A stretch of 12,469 bases of DNA from Actinomycetota bacterium. Its GTDB lineage: Bacteria > Actinomycetota > Actinomycetes > JACCUZ01. The notes beneath the pieces are model-generated. The model saw nothing but the letters and a program-made list of their open reading frames with translations. It had not been told where the DNA came from and made no database searches. How positions within the stretch are numbered: the stretch's first letter is position 1; each line of letters opens with the position of its first letter. Shown here piece after piece: positions 1 through 7,312 of the stretch. The position numbers were made by a program, and so were the translations under genes. The stretch lies in the NCBI GenBank assembly GCA_030841195.1, contig JAVEDA010000273.1:1-12469 (forward strand), given 5' to 3'.

Positions 1-167
1 CGGGCCGGCGCCGCCCCGACGGTGCAGACCCGCACCTCGTAGAGCCGGCGTCCGGCGTCGTCGCGGGCCGCGCCGAAGACCAGCGGCGGCGTCCCCAGGT
101 CGAATCCGACCACCCCCTCCAGGGCGAGCACCCCGACCCCGTGCGCTGCGCCTGGGTGTTCGGTCAT
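1..167 (-). CDS. GlxA-family transcriptional regulator, N-terminus (partial)
   Basis: This leftward gene starts with ATG at 167-165 and runs off the left edge, so only about 55 N-terminal residues are visible. They begin MTEHPGAAHGVGVLALEGVV and continue GFDLGTPPLVFGAA, then a segment ending LYEVRVC. This is the first strand-helix-strand of the DJ-1/PfpI-like domain in GlxA-type regulators, which normally carry a C-terminal AraC-type helix-turn-helix. The DNA-binding half is outside the window, so the AraC part rests on family knowledge. The gene is divergent from an MFS transporter, a common arrangement in which the regulator controls the transporter. No clear Shine-Dalgarno is visible. An AAGAAT six bases before the ATG could be the -10 element of a leaderless transcript, but that is speculative. 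The inducing ligand cannot be told. Confidence 0.82.
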   Translation of the reverse strand, partial: MTEHPGAAHGVGVLALEGVVGFDLGTPPLVFGAARDDAGRRLYEVRVCTVGAAPA

Positions 168-214
168 GGCCGGATTCTTGCACATGATGGCTGCCCGGCC
201 ACTGGTTCAGGGCC

Positions 215-226
215 GGCCGATCGGCC
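215..226. promoter_or_regulatory. 12-bp perfect palindrome between divergent regulator and transporter
   Basis: GGCCGATCGGCC is an exact palindrome in the short gap between the GlxA-type regulator and the MFS gene. A regulator beside its target often binds such a site, so this is a candidate operator. GC-rich palindromes of this size also arise by chance in DNA of this composition. No convincing -35/-10 pair for the transporter was found; TTGCAC at 178-183 is the best -35 lookalike but has no good -10 partner. Confidence 0.25.
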
Positions 227-237
227 ACCCTGGATGG

Positions 238-1566
238 GTGAGGGTGACCTCGACCGCCAGCGGCCGCCGCTACCGCGTGCACCCGGCCTGGCTGGTGGCA
301 GCGGTCTCTTTCGTCGCGCTGATCGGCGCGGCCGGCTTCAGGGCCACGCCCGGCGCGCTGATCACCTCGCTGCAGGACGAGTACGGCTGGTCCCGCGGCA
401 CCATCTCGCTGGCGGTGTCGGTCAACCTGCTGCTCTTCGGCCTGACCGCGCCGTTCGCGGCGGCCCTGATGAACCGGTTCGGCATCCGGCGGGTGGTGTC
501 GATCGCGCTGGTCCTCGTGGCGGCCGGCAGCGGGCTGACCGTCTTCATGACCGCGAGCTGGCAGCTGGTGCTGCTCTGGGGCGTGCTCGTCGGGCTCGGC
601 ACCGGCTCGATGGCCCTGGCGTTCGTCGCCACCGTGTCCGGGCGCTGGTTCGTGCGCAGCCGAGGCCTGGTCACCGGTGTCCTGACCGCTGGCAGCGCGA
701 CCGGCCAGCTCATCTTCCTGCCGGTGGTGGCCTGGCTGGCGCACGACCACGGCTGGCGCGCCGCGGCGCTGGTGGTCGCCGGCGGAGCCCTCGCCGTCGT
801 ACCGCTCGTGCTCTTGCTGCTGCGCGACTTCCCCGCCGACCTCGGCATCCCCCCGTACGGCGGGGACGAGATCGTCGAGCCACCGGCTCGCACTGGCAAC
901 GCGGCTCGCGTCGCCGTCGACGCCCTGCGCGGGGCGGCGCGGACCCAGCCGTTCTGGTTGCTGGCGGGCGGTTTCGCGATCTGCGGCGCGACGACCAACG
1001 GGCTGGTCGGCACCCACTTCATCCCGGCGGCCCACGACCACGGCATGCCGACCACGACGGCCGCGAGCCTGCTCGCGTTGGTCGGCCTGTTCGACATCGC
1101 CGGGACGATCGCGTCCGGCTGGCTCACCGACCGGGTGGACTCGCGGCTCCTGCTGGCCGGGTACTACGCGCTGCGCGGGCTCTCGCTGCTGGTCCTGTCA
1201 CAGCTGTTCGCGGCCTCGCCGCACCCCAGCATGCTGGTGTTCATCGTGTTCTACGGCCTCGACTGGGTGGCGACCGTCCCGCCGACCGTCGCGCTGTGCC
1301 GGCAGTACTTCGGCGACGCCGGGCCGGTCGTGTTCGGCTGGGTGTTCGCCGCGCACCAGGTCGGCGCCGCGATCGCGGCCACCGCGGCCGGCCTGACCCG
1401 CGACCACCTCGGCACCTACACCCCGGCGTGGTTCGTCGCCGGTGGGCTCTGCCTGGTGGCGGCCTCGTTCTCGACCCGGATGCCGGACCCGAGGACGTTC
1501 GCGCCGGTGCCTGTCCTGGCCGCGCCGACGGCACCGGTGGACGTGCTCAGCCCGCCGCGTCCGTGA
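238..1566 (+). CDS. MFS transporter (12-helix, monocarboxylate/OFA-like)
   Basis: This is a major facilitator superfamily permease of about 442 residues in the inner membrane. About twelve hydrophobic segments are visible, split by a polar central loop near the middle. The first half carries the MFS loop 2-3 pattern as MNRFGIRR and a GWSRGTISLAVSVN segment like that of monocarboxylate or oxalate/formate-type carriers. The second half has the equivalent GWLTDRVDSR. The substrate cannot be read from the sequence. I chose GTG at 238 because the upstream ATG at 166 would overlap the start codon of the divergent regulator and leave no room for a promoter; ATG at 187 is another option. No start has a strong ribosome binding site. 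The last 20 bases overlap the end of the convergent glnD. Partnership with the GlxA-type regulator suggests ligand-induced expression, by inference. Confidence 0.85.
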   Translation: MRVTSTASGRRYRVHPAWLVAAVSFVALIGAAGFRATPGALITSLQDEYGWSRGTISLAVSVNLLLFGLTAPFAAALMNRFGIRRVVSIALVLVAAGSGLTVFMTASWQLVLLWGVLVGLGTGSMALAFVATVSGRWFVRSRGLVTGVLTAGSATGQLIFLPVVAWLAHDHGWRAAALVVAGGALAVVPLVLLLLRDFPADLGIPPYGGDEIVEPPARTGNAARVAVDALRGAARTQPFWLLAGGFAICGATTNGLVGTHFIPAAHDHGMPTTTAASLLALVGLFDIAGTIASGWLTDRVDSRLLLAGYYALRGLSLLVLSQLFAASPHPSMLVFIVFYGLDWVATVPPTVALCRQYFGDAGPVVFGWVFAAHQVGAAIAATAAGLTRDHLGTYTPAWFVAGGLCLVAASFSTRMPDPRTFAPVPVLAAPTAPVDVLSPPRP

Positions 1567-3937
1567 GCAGCCGGACCGCCTCCCGGGCGGCGAGGTCCGA
1601 CAGCGGATCGCCCGCGGCGTCCTGCAGGTAGAACACGTCGACGGCCTCGGCGCCGAGGGTCACCACCCGGGCGCCGCGGATGTTCACACCCATCAGGGCC
1701 AGCGCGCGACCGAGCCGGTAGAGCAGCCCCGGCCGGTCCCCGGCCCGCACCTCGAGCACCGTCGAGGTCGCGGACGCCGCATCGATCACCTCGACCCGCG
1801 GCGCCGCCGGCGGGCTGGCCGGCTGCCGGCGGCTGGCGTCGCGGGCGGTGAGCCGCTGGGTCACGTCGAGCTCGCCCTCCAGCGCGCGCGCAATGTCGTT
1901 GCGCAGCGCCTCCGCCCGCGGATCGTGGTCGCGGTCGGGCACCACGGTCCAGACGTCCAGCGCCATACCCGCCTCGGTGCGCACCTGGGCGGAACGCACC
2001 GACAGCCGGTGCAGCGCGAGCACCCCGGCGATGGTGGCGAACAGCCCGGTGCGGTCGGGCGCCGCGACCGTGACGGTCCAGGTGACGGCCTCGTCCGGCT
2101 CGGCCACCACAGCCAGCCGGCCGGCCGCGACCAGGGCGGTCTGCGCCGGGGTCAGCGGGGGCGGCGGCGGCGGGGGTGCGCCGTGCAGGCGCAGTGCGGT
2201 CCGGCGTACCAGGTCGTCCACGAGCCCCGCCTTCCACTCACTCCACGCGACCGGCCCGGTGGCCAGCGCGTCGGCCCGGGTCAGGGCCGCCATCAGCTCG
2301 AGCACCTCGGTGGTGCCGAGCTCGTCGGCGACCGCGGTGACGGTCGCCGGGTCGTCCAGGTCGCGCCGGGTGGCCTTCTCGACGAGGAGCAGGTGGTGCC
2401 GGACGACGAGCGCGAGGGTCGCGACGTCGTCGGTGTCGAAGCCCATCCGGGTGGCGATCGTCACCGCCAGCGGCTCCCCCGCCTGGCTGTGGTCGGTCCG
2501 GGCGGTCTCGGATCCCTTGCCGATGTCGTGCAGGAGGGCCCCGACGAGCAGCAGGTCCGGGCGGTGCACCTCGCGCACCAGCGGGACCGCCTGCACGGCC
2601 GCCTCGAGCAGGTGCCGGTCGACGGCGTAGCGGTGTACGGCGTTGCGCTGCGGCCGGTGCCGGACCAGGTCCCACTCGGGCAGCAGCCGGGCGATCAGGC
2701 CGGCCTGGTCCAGGGCCTCCCACACCGGCACCATCGGTGGCCCGGCACCGACCAGCTCGACGAACAGGTGCCGGGCGGTCTCCGGCCACGGCTGCGGCAA
2801 TGTCGGGGAGTCGGCGACCAGCCGGTCGACCGAGCTCTGGGACAGCGGCAGCCCGGCGCGGGCCGCACGCGCGGCCATCCGCAGCACCAGCAGCGGGTCG
2901 GTGCGGGGGTCCGCCTGGGCGGTGAGCACGGCCTCGCCGTCGTGCTCGGCGAGGCCCGGCCCGAGCAGCCGCAGCACCGGTTTGCGGCCGCGCACGAACC
3001 GCGACCGCTGCGGTCGGGTGGCTTGCAGGGCCCGGCGCCAGGTGACCTCGGCGGCGTGGGTGATTGCCGCCGCCGAGCGGCCGACCTCGCGGAGCAGGGC
3101 GTCGGCGTCCGCCAGGTCCAGGTCGGCGGCCACCTGGTCCTGCTCCTGCAGCTGCAGCCGGTTGGTGGCCCGCCCCGTGACGAGCTGCAGCGCGTCCCGG
3201 ACGTCGGCCAGCCGGCGTACGGCATCGTCGACGTCACGGTGCGGCCGGTCGGCCACCCAGGATGCGGCGACGGCGCGCAGCGACACGACGTCGCGCAGGC
3301 CGCCGCGGCCGTCCTTGAGGTCGGGCTCGAGGTCGTGGCGCAGGTCGCCGGACCGCGCGCCCCGCTCGTCCCATGCCTCGCGCAGCTCGGGCAGGCGACG
3401 GCGGGCGGCCGCGCGCCAGTCGCCGAGGACGCTGCTGCGCAGGCGGCCGACCAGCGCCGGGTCGCCGGCCACCGGCCGCGCGTCGAGCAGACCGAGCAGC
3501 ACGGGCAGGTCGGCGCTGGCCAGCCGACGGGCCTCCTCGAAGGTGCGCACCGCGTGGTCGAGCCGCACGCCGGTGTCCCAGACGGGGTACCAGATCTTGT
3601 CGGCGAGGTCGGCGGCGACGTCGCGGTCGGCGTGCAGCAGCACCAGGTCCAGGTCGCTGCCCGGGGACAGCTCGCCGCGGCCGTAGCCGCCGACGGCGAC
3701 CAGGGTGGCCTTCCCGGCCGGTACGCCGGTGGACGCGACCGCGTCGGCGAACACCTGGCGCAGCCACGAGTCGGTCAGGGCCGCGAGGCCCTTGCGCCGC
3801 ATCGCGCTCCCGGCACCGGCGTTGTGGCTCTCGCTAAGCAGCTCGCGGCGCCTGGCCGCGTAGTCCGACGGCAGCGCGGAAGCCGACACGGATGTCGGCC
3901 CCGCGCTCCCGCTCGACTCAGAGCGCGTCGACGCCAC
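1547..3937 (-). CDS. glnD: GlnD, PII-modifying nucleotidyltransferase
   Basis: GlnD (796 residues) attaches a nucleotide to the PII T-loop when nitrogen is scarce and removes it when glutamine is plentiful. Domains in order: nucleotidyltransferase with GGYGRGEL (83-90) and SDLDL (94-98, the metal-binding DxD); a central helical region with DLEPDLKDGRGGLRDV (202-217); HD phosphohydrolase with the HD pair at 470-471 in LLHDIGKG and a second histidine pair in VRHHLL; then two ACT glutamine-sensing domains (about 620-690 and 726-796). All key residues are present. In Corynebacterium and Streptomyces the homologue adenylylates PII, so AMP transfer is the likelier reaction here. The GTG start at 3937 lies inside the end of glnK (20-bp overlap), implying translational coupling; GTG at 3889 is an alternative. 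An uninterrupted seven-proline run (588-594) links HD and ACT regions. Length is normal for the family. Confidence 0.96.
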   Translation of the reverse strand: MASTRSESSGSAGPTSVSASALPSDYAARRRELLSESHNAGAGSAMRRKGLAALTDSWLRQVFADAVASTGVPAGKATLVAVGGYGRGELSPGSDLDLVLLHADRDVAADLADKIWYPVWDTGVRLDHAVRTFEEARRLASADLPVLLGLLDARPVAGDPALVGRLRSSVLGDWRAAARRRLPELREAWDERGARSGDLRHDLEPDLKDGRGGLRDVVSLRAVAASWVADRPHRDVDDAVRRLADVRDALQLVTGRATNRLQLQEQDQVAADLDLADADALLREVGRSAAAITHAAEVTWRRALQATRPQRSRFVRGRKPVLRLLGPGLAEHDGEAVLTAQADPRTDPLLVLRMAARAARAGLPLSQSSVDRLVADSPTLPQPWPETARHLFVELVGAGPPMVPVWEALDQAGLIARLLPEWDLVRHRPQRNAVHRYAVDRHLLEAAVQAVPLVREVHRPDLLLVGALLHDIGKGSETARTDHSQAGEPLAVTIATRMGFDTDDVATLALVVRHHLLLVEKATRRDLDDPATVTAVADELGTTEVLELMAALTRADALATGPVAWSEWKAGLVDDLVRRTALRLHGAPPPPPPPLTPAQTALVAAGRLAVVAEPDEAVTWTVTVAAPDRTGLFATIAGVLALHRLSVRSAQVRTEAGMALDVWTVVPDRDHDPRAEALRNDIARALEGELDVTQRLTARDASRRQPASPPAAPRVEVIDAASATSTVLEVRAGDRPGLLYRLGRALALMGVNIRGARVVTLGAEAVDVFYLQDAAGDPLSDLAAREAVRLLTDAAG

Positions 3938-4256
3938 GCTCGCCCGTACGGACCCGCACGACGGTGTCCACCGGGGTCGACCAGACCTTGCCGTCGCCGA
4001 TCCGGCCGGTCTGCGCCGACTTCGTGATCACCTCGATCACGTCGTCGCTGTCGGCGTCGTCGACGAGCACCTCGACCCGCACCTTCGGCACCAGGTCGAC
4101 GGTGTACTCCGCGCCCCGGTAGACCTCGGTGTGGCCCTTCTGCCGGCCGTAGCCGCTGGCCTCGGTGACCGTGATGCCATGCACCCCGAAGGACTCGAGG
4201 GCACTCTTCACGTCGTCCAGCTTGAACGGCTTGATGACAGCGGTGATGAGCTTCAT
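3918..4256 (-). CDS. glnK: PII nitrogen regulatory protein (GlnK/GlnB)
   Basis: This 112-residue protein is a complete PII signal protein, a trimer that reads ATP/ADP and 2-oxoglutarate and controls AmtB and nitrogen metabolism. It starts MKLITAVIKPFKLDDVK. The T-loop runs through GYGRQKGHTEVYRGAEY, with tyrosine 51 as the expected modification site for GlnD. The B-loop TGRIGDGKVW (83-92) binds nucleotide. The ATG overlaps the amtB stop as ATGA, and the sequence AAGGAGAGG lies 8 bases upstream of the ATG. The 3' end overlaps the glnD start. Because it is linked to amtB I use the name glnK, though glnB is used for the same gene in some actinobacteria. A longer reading frame on the same strand continues upstream through amtB but is only a shadow of that gene. 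Confidence 0.97.
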   Translation of the reverse strand: MKLITAVIKPFKLDDVKSALESFGVHGITVTEASGYGRQKGHTEVYRGAEYTVDLVPKVRVEVLVDDADSDDVIEVITKSAQTGRIGDGKVWSTPVDTVVRVRTGERGVDAL

Positions 4257-5587
4257 GCGTCCACCCTCTCCTTCGCGGTACCGACGCCGGCGCCGGTGTG
4301 GAAGCCGCTGCCCGAGACGGACCCGAGCTCGTACGCCGACTCGGCGTGGGTCGTCAGGTCGATCCCCGTGACCTCCGCGTCGTCGGGGATCCGGAAGCCC
4401 ATCGTCTTGTCGATGATGGTGCCGATGACATAGGCGAGGACGAAGGAGAACACCAGCACGGCACCGGCCGCGACGGCCTGCCGCCAGAGCTGGTCGACGC
4501 CGCCGCCGTAGAGAAGACCGTCGACGCCGGCCGGGGCGTCCTTGGTGGCCAGCACGCCGATGAGGAGGGTGCCGGCTATGCCACCGACCAGGTGGACGCC
4601 CACGACGTCGAGCGAGTCGTCGTAGCCCCACTTGAACTTCAATGCCACCGCGAGTGCGCAGAGCACGCCGGCGACCGCGCCGACGATGATCGCGCCGACG
4701 GCGTTGACCGACGAGCAGGCAGGCGTGATGGCGACCAGACCGGCCACGACGCCGGAAGCGGCGCCGAGCGAGGTCGCGTGACCGTCCCGGATCTTCTCGG
4801 TTGCCAGCCAGGCGAGCGACGCAGCCGCGGTGGCGGCCATCGTGTTGATCCAGGCGACCGCCGCGGTGTTGCCGGCTCCCAGCGCCGACCCGGCGTTGAA
4901 ACCGAACCAGCCGAACCACAGCAGCCCGGCGCCGATCATGACCAGCGTCAGGTTGTGCGGGCGCATGGCCTCCTTGCCGAAGCCGATCCGCTTCCCGAGG
5001 ACCAGGGCAAGCGCCAAGCCCGCGGCACCGGCGTTGATGTGCACCGCGGTGCCGCCGGCGAAGTCGATCGCCTTGAGGTCGTTGGCGATCCAGCCACCGA
5101 CCTCGCCGGTGTAGCCGTCGAACGCGAAGACCCAGTGCGCCACCGGGAAGTACACGACCGTCGCCCAGACGCCGGCGAAGACCATCCAGGCACTGAACTT
5201 GGCCCGGTCTGCGATGGCGCCGCTGATCAGCGCCACGGTGATGATGGCGAACACGGCCTGGAAGCCGACGAAGGCGAGCGGCGGGATGCCGGCGGACTCA
5301 CCCGCGACGCCGCCGAGCGGGGCCGCGGACATCAGCCCCTTGAGGCCGACGAAGTCGAAGTTGCCGACCAGGCCGCCGCCGGCGTCGTTCCCGAACGACA
5401 GCGAGTAGCCGTACAGCACCCACAGCACGCTGATGAGGCCGAGAGCGCCGAAGCTCATCATCATCATGTTGAGGACGCTCTTGGCGCGGACCATGCCGCC
5501 ATAGAAGAGCGCGAGGCCTGGGGTCATGAGCAACACGAGCGCGGCGCTCGTGAGGACCCAGGCGGTATCGCCGGAGCTGGGTGTCAC
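4253..5587 (-). CDS. amtB: AmtB ammonium transporter
   Basis: This is a 444-residue ammonium channel of the Amt/MEP/Rh family, trimeric in the inner membrane, bringing in ammonium as NH3 plus a proton. Eleven hydrophobic segments are expected and seen. Hallmarks include FYGGMVRAKSVLNMMMM near the N-terminus, DFAGGTAVHINAG with the first pore histidine (about 183) and GVHLVGGIAGTLL with the second (about 332). The cytosolic tail has GFRIPDDAEVTGIDLTTHAE, the region that contacts PII. I chose GTG at 5587 because AAGGAGGA lies six bases upstream. An upstream in-frame start at 5659 would add 24 polar residues and ignore this site. No conventional signal peptide is obvious. The stop overlaps the glnK start by four bases. 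A GlnR-like site lies about 105 bp upstream, so induction under nitrogen limitation is expected. Confidence 0.96.
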   Translation of the reverse strand: MTPSSGDTAWVLTSAALVLLMTPGLALFYGGMVRAKSVLNMMMMSFGALGLISVLWVLYGYSLSFGNDAGGGLVGNFDFVGLKGLMSAAPLGGVAGESAGIPPLAFVGFQAVFAIITVALISGAIADRAKFSAWMVFAGVWATVVYFPVAHWVFAFDGYTGEVGGWIANDLKAIDFAGGTAVHINAGAAGLALALVLGKRIGFGKEAMRPHNLTLVMIGAGLLWFGWFGFNAGSALGAGNTAAVAWINTMAATAAASLAWLATEKIRDGHATSLGAASGVVAGLVAITPACSSVNAVGAIIVGAVAGVLCALAVALKFKWGYDDSLDVVGVHLVGGIAGTLLIGVLATKDAPAGVDGLLYGGGVDQLWRQAVAAGAVLVFSFVLAYVIGTIIDKTMGFRIPDDAEVTGIDLTTHAESAYELGSVSGSGFHTGAGVGTAKERVDA

Positions 5588-5593
5588 GTGGGT

Positions 5594-5601
5594 TCCTCCT
5601 T
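5594..5601 (-). promoter_or_regulatory. Ribosome binding site of amtB
   Basis: AAGGAGGA sits six bases before GTG 5587. It is the strongest Shine-Dalgarno in the nitrogen operon and decides the amtB start. Confidence 0.85.
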
Positions 5602-5664
5602 GGGGACCGGGGTCTGCCCAGGAGGCTGGTCGAGGCGGGTTACCGACCGACGCGCCCAAGGTTT

Positions 5665-5687
5665 CCGTCGTGTATCCATCACGACGG
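5665..5687. promoter_or_regulatory. Perfect 8-bp dyad in the amtB leader/promoter
   Basis: CCGTCGTG and CACGACGG are exact reverse complements separated by seven bases. The dyad lies between the GlnR-like half-sites and the amtB start. On the leftward strand its centre contains GATACA (5676-5671), a possible -10 element placed correctly for activation from the GTAAC pair. It could be an operator over the promoter, or a hairpin if transcription starts upstream. No T-run follows, so it is a poor intrinsic terminator for the gene before it. Confidence 0.4.
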
Positions 5688-5691
5688 TCGG

Positions 5692-5707
5692 GTTACGGCC
5701 TTGTTAC
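5692..5707 (-). promoter_or_regulatory. GlnR-like binding site upstream of amtB
   Basis: On the leftward strand the sequence reads GTAAC-n6-GTAAC, matching the spacing of the actinobacterial GlnR box (gTnAC-n6-GaAAC). Further half-sites lie downstream: GAAAC at 5665-5661 and GTAAC at 5643-5639, exactly 22 bp apart, or two 11-bp steps. GlnR activates amtB-glnK-glnD under nitrogen limitation in Streptomyces and mycobacteria. The assignment rests on motif plus gene context. The glnR gene is not in this window. Confidence 0.6.
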
Positions 5708-5733
5708 GGGCCGGTCGATGCTCGACAGCGGCG

Positions 5734-6030
5734 TCAGCGCTCGCGCCGGAACACCAGGACGGCCGCGAAGGTCGCCAGGAAGGCGCCGACCGCCCCCGAG
5801 CCGGCGTGCAGGAACGGCAGGATCGCGAAGAGCACCCAGACACCCACGCCGGTGACGGCACCCGCGACGGCAGCTGCCCGGACCCGGCGCACGATCGGCC
5901 CGCCCTCGGGCTGCGCGTCGCCGTGCGGCTGCAACGACCGTTGCGGCCGGTCCCCCAGCATGCCGTCGACCTCGGCGAGCAGCCGCTCGGTCTCGCTGGG
6001 TTCGTCACCGGGGGTGCGCTGTGCCGCCAT
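5734..6030 (-). CDS. Small two-helix membrane protein, unknown function
   Basis: This is a small gene of 98 residues that I do not recognise. The N-terminal half is polar and acidic (MAAQRTPGDEPSETERLLAE, then a glutamine- and proline-rich part). Two hydrophobic helices follow, AVTGVGVWVLFAILPFL and AVGAFLATFAAVLVF, with a charged FRRER tail. This predicts a small inner-membrane protein with a cytosolic N-terminal arm. ATG 6030 is used; TTG 6051 would add seven residues, and neither has a clear ribosome site. The gene lies 39 bp after ftsY and 146 bp before amtB, so it is probably cotranscribed with ftsY. No function is claimed. Codon use matches its neighbours. Confidence 0.7.
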   Translation of the reverse strand: MAAQRTPGDEPSETERLLAEVDGMLGDRPQRSLQPHGDAQPEGGPIVRRVRAAAVAGAVTGVGVWVLFAILPFLHAGSGAVGAFLATFAAVLVFRRER

Positions 6031-6069
6031 GGCTCCATGGTGCCTCGCCAACGGGCCCCGTGCGAACGG

Positions 6070-7242
6070 CTACTCGGCCGGGTCGCCGAGCAACGCGTCC
6101 ACGAAGACCTCGGGGTCGAACGGCGCCAGGTCGTCGGCGCCCTCGCCCAGGCCGACCAGCTTGACGGGTACGCCCAGCTCGCGCTGGACCGCAACCACGA
6201 TGCCGCCCTTGGCTGTCCCGTCGAGCTTGGTGAGCACGATGCCGGTGATGTCCACGACCTCGGCGAACACCCGGGCCTGCACCAGGCCGTTCTGGCCGGT
6301 GGTGGCGTCCAGGACGAGCAGCACCTCGTCGACCGGGCCCTGCTTCTCGATCACCCGCTTGACCTTGCCGAGCTCGTCCATCAGGCCGACCTTGTTCTGC
6401 AGCCGTCCCGCCGTGTCCACGAGCACCACGTCGTAGCCGCCGGCGTCGCCCTGCTTCACGGCGTCGAACGCGACGCTGGCGGGGTCACCGCCCTCCGGAC
6501 CGCGGACCACCGGCGCGCCGACCCGCTCGCCCCAGGTGGTCAGCTGGTCGGCCGCGGCCGCACGGAAGGTGTCGGCCGCACCGAGCAGCACTGTGCGGTC
6601 CTCGGCCACCAGGACCCGCGCGAGCTTGCCCACGGTGGTGGTCTTGCCGGTGCCGTTCACGCCGACGACGAGGACGACGGCCGGGCGGCCGTCCGCTCCG
6701 GTCGTGTGCAGCGACCGGTCGGCGTCGGGGCCGACCAGGGTGAGCAGCTCCTCGCGCAGCAGGGCCCGCACCGAATCGGTGTCGCGGGACCCGAGCTCCT
6801 TGACCCTGGTGCGCAGCCGCTCCACGAGCTCCTGGGTCGGGCCGACTCCGACGTCCGCGGTGAGCAGGACCTCCTCGACCTCCTCCCAGACCGCGTCGTC
6901 CAGCCGCTCCTTCGACAGCAGGCCGAGCAGGCCGCGGCCGAGGGTTGCCTGAGAGCCGCCGAACCGGGACCGCAGCCGGGCCATCCGGCCGGCCACCGGC
7001 GCGGGCTTCTCGGTGGGGCCGGTCGGTGCGCCGGGCTCGCCCGGTGGTGCGACGACCTTCACGTCGCCGGACGGTTCGGCGGCGCGCTCGCCGGGCCGCT
7101 CCTCGAGGTCGGTCAGCGGCGGCAGGGCCGCCTTGCCCGGCCGCTGCCGGCTCCGGCGGCCCCGGGTCAGGGCAAGGCCGCCCCCGACGAGGACGAGCAG
7201 TCCGAGGGCGGCCAGGACGATGACGAGGGTGAGAGTGTCCAT
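6070..7242 (-). CDS. ftsY: FtsY, signal recognition particle receptor
   Basis: FtsY (390 residues) is the membrane-associated SRP GTPase that receives ribosome-Ffh complexes and passes them to the Sec translocon. The N-terminus is a hydrophobic helix (LTLVIVLAALGLLVLVGGG) followed by basic residues, giving a membrane anchor as in other actinobacterial FtsY proteins. A proline-rich linker comes next, then the N domain from about residue 95. G-domain motifs are complete: GVNGTGKTTT (194-203), DTFRAAAADQL, DTAGR (276-280), TKLDG (338-342) and GLGEGADDL (364-372). ATG 7242 fits the usual start just before the anchor. A clear AAGGAGG at 7290-7284 is too far from it; GTG 7269, 14 bases after that motif, is an alternative adding nine residues. 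The gene follows a small membrane protein by 70 bp. Confidence 0.95.
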   Translation of the reverse strand: MDTLTLVIVLAALGLLVLVGGGLALTRGRRSRQRPGKAALPPLTDLEERPGERAAEPSGDVKVVAPPGEPGAPTGPTEKPAPVAGRMARLRSRFGGSQATLGRGLLGLLSKERLDDAVWEEVEEVLLTADVGVGPTQELVERLRTRVKELGSRDTDSVRALLREELLTLVGPDADRSLHTTGADGRPAVVLVVGVNGTGKTTTVGKLARVLVAEDRTVLLGAADTFRAAAADQLTTWGERVGAPVVRGPEGGDPASVAFDAVKQGDAGGYDVVLVDTAGRLQNKVGLMDELGKVKRVIEKQGPVDEVLLVLDATTGQNGLVQARVFAEVVDITGIVLTKLDGTAKGGIVVAVQRELGVPVKLVGLGEGADDLAPFDPEVFVDALLGDPAE

Positions 7243-7312
7243 CGCGGCCAGTCTCTCAGGTGGCCGCACACCGTCCCGCGAGGCCTCCTTGAGCGGCGGA
7301 CCTTCGGTGGGG

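Noticed and set aside
1442..4027. An open + strand frame of 861 codons antisense to glnD
   Set aside because: glnD on the other strand is complete and unmistakable. The + frame also overlaps the MFS gene and shows no domain.
3918..4919. A single 333-codon frame ending as glnK
   Set aside because: Only the last 112 codons are PII. The upstream part is Arg-rich shadow of amtB in another frame.
5588..5659. Upstream in-frame start for amtB adding 24 residues
   Set aside because: The extra residues are polar and unlike Amt N-termini. The AAGGAGGA site clearly serves GTG 5587.
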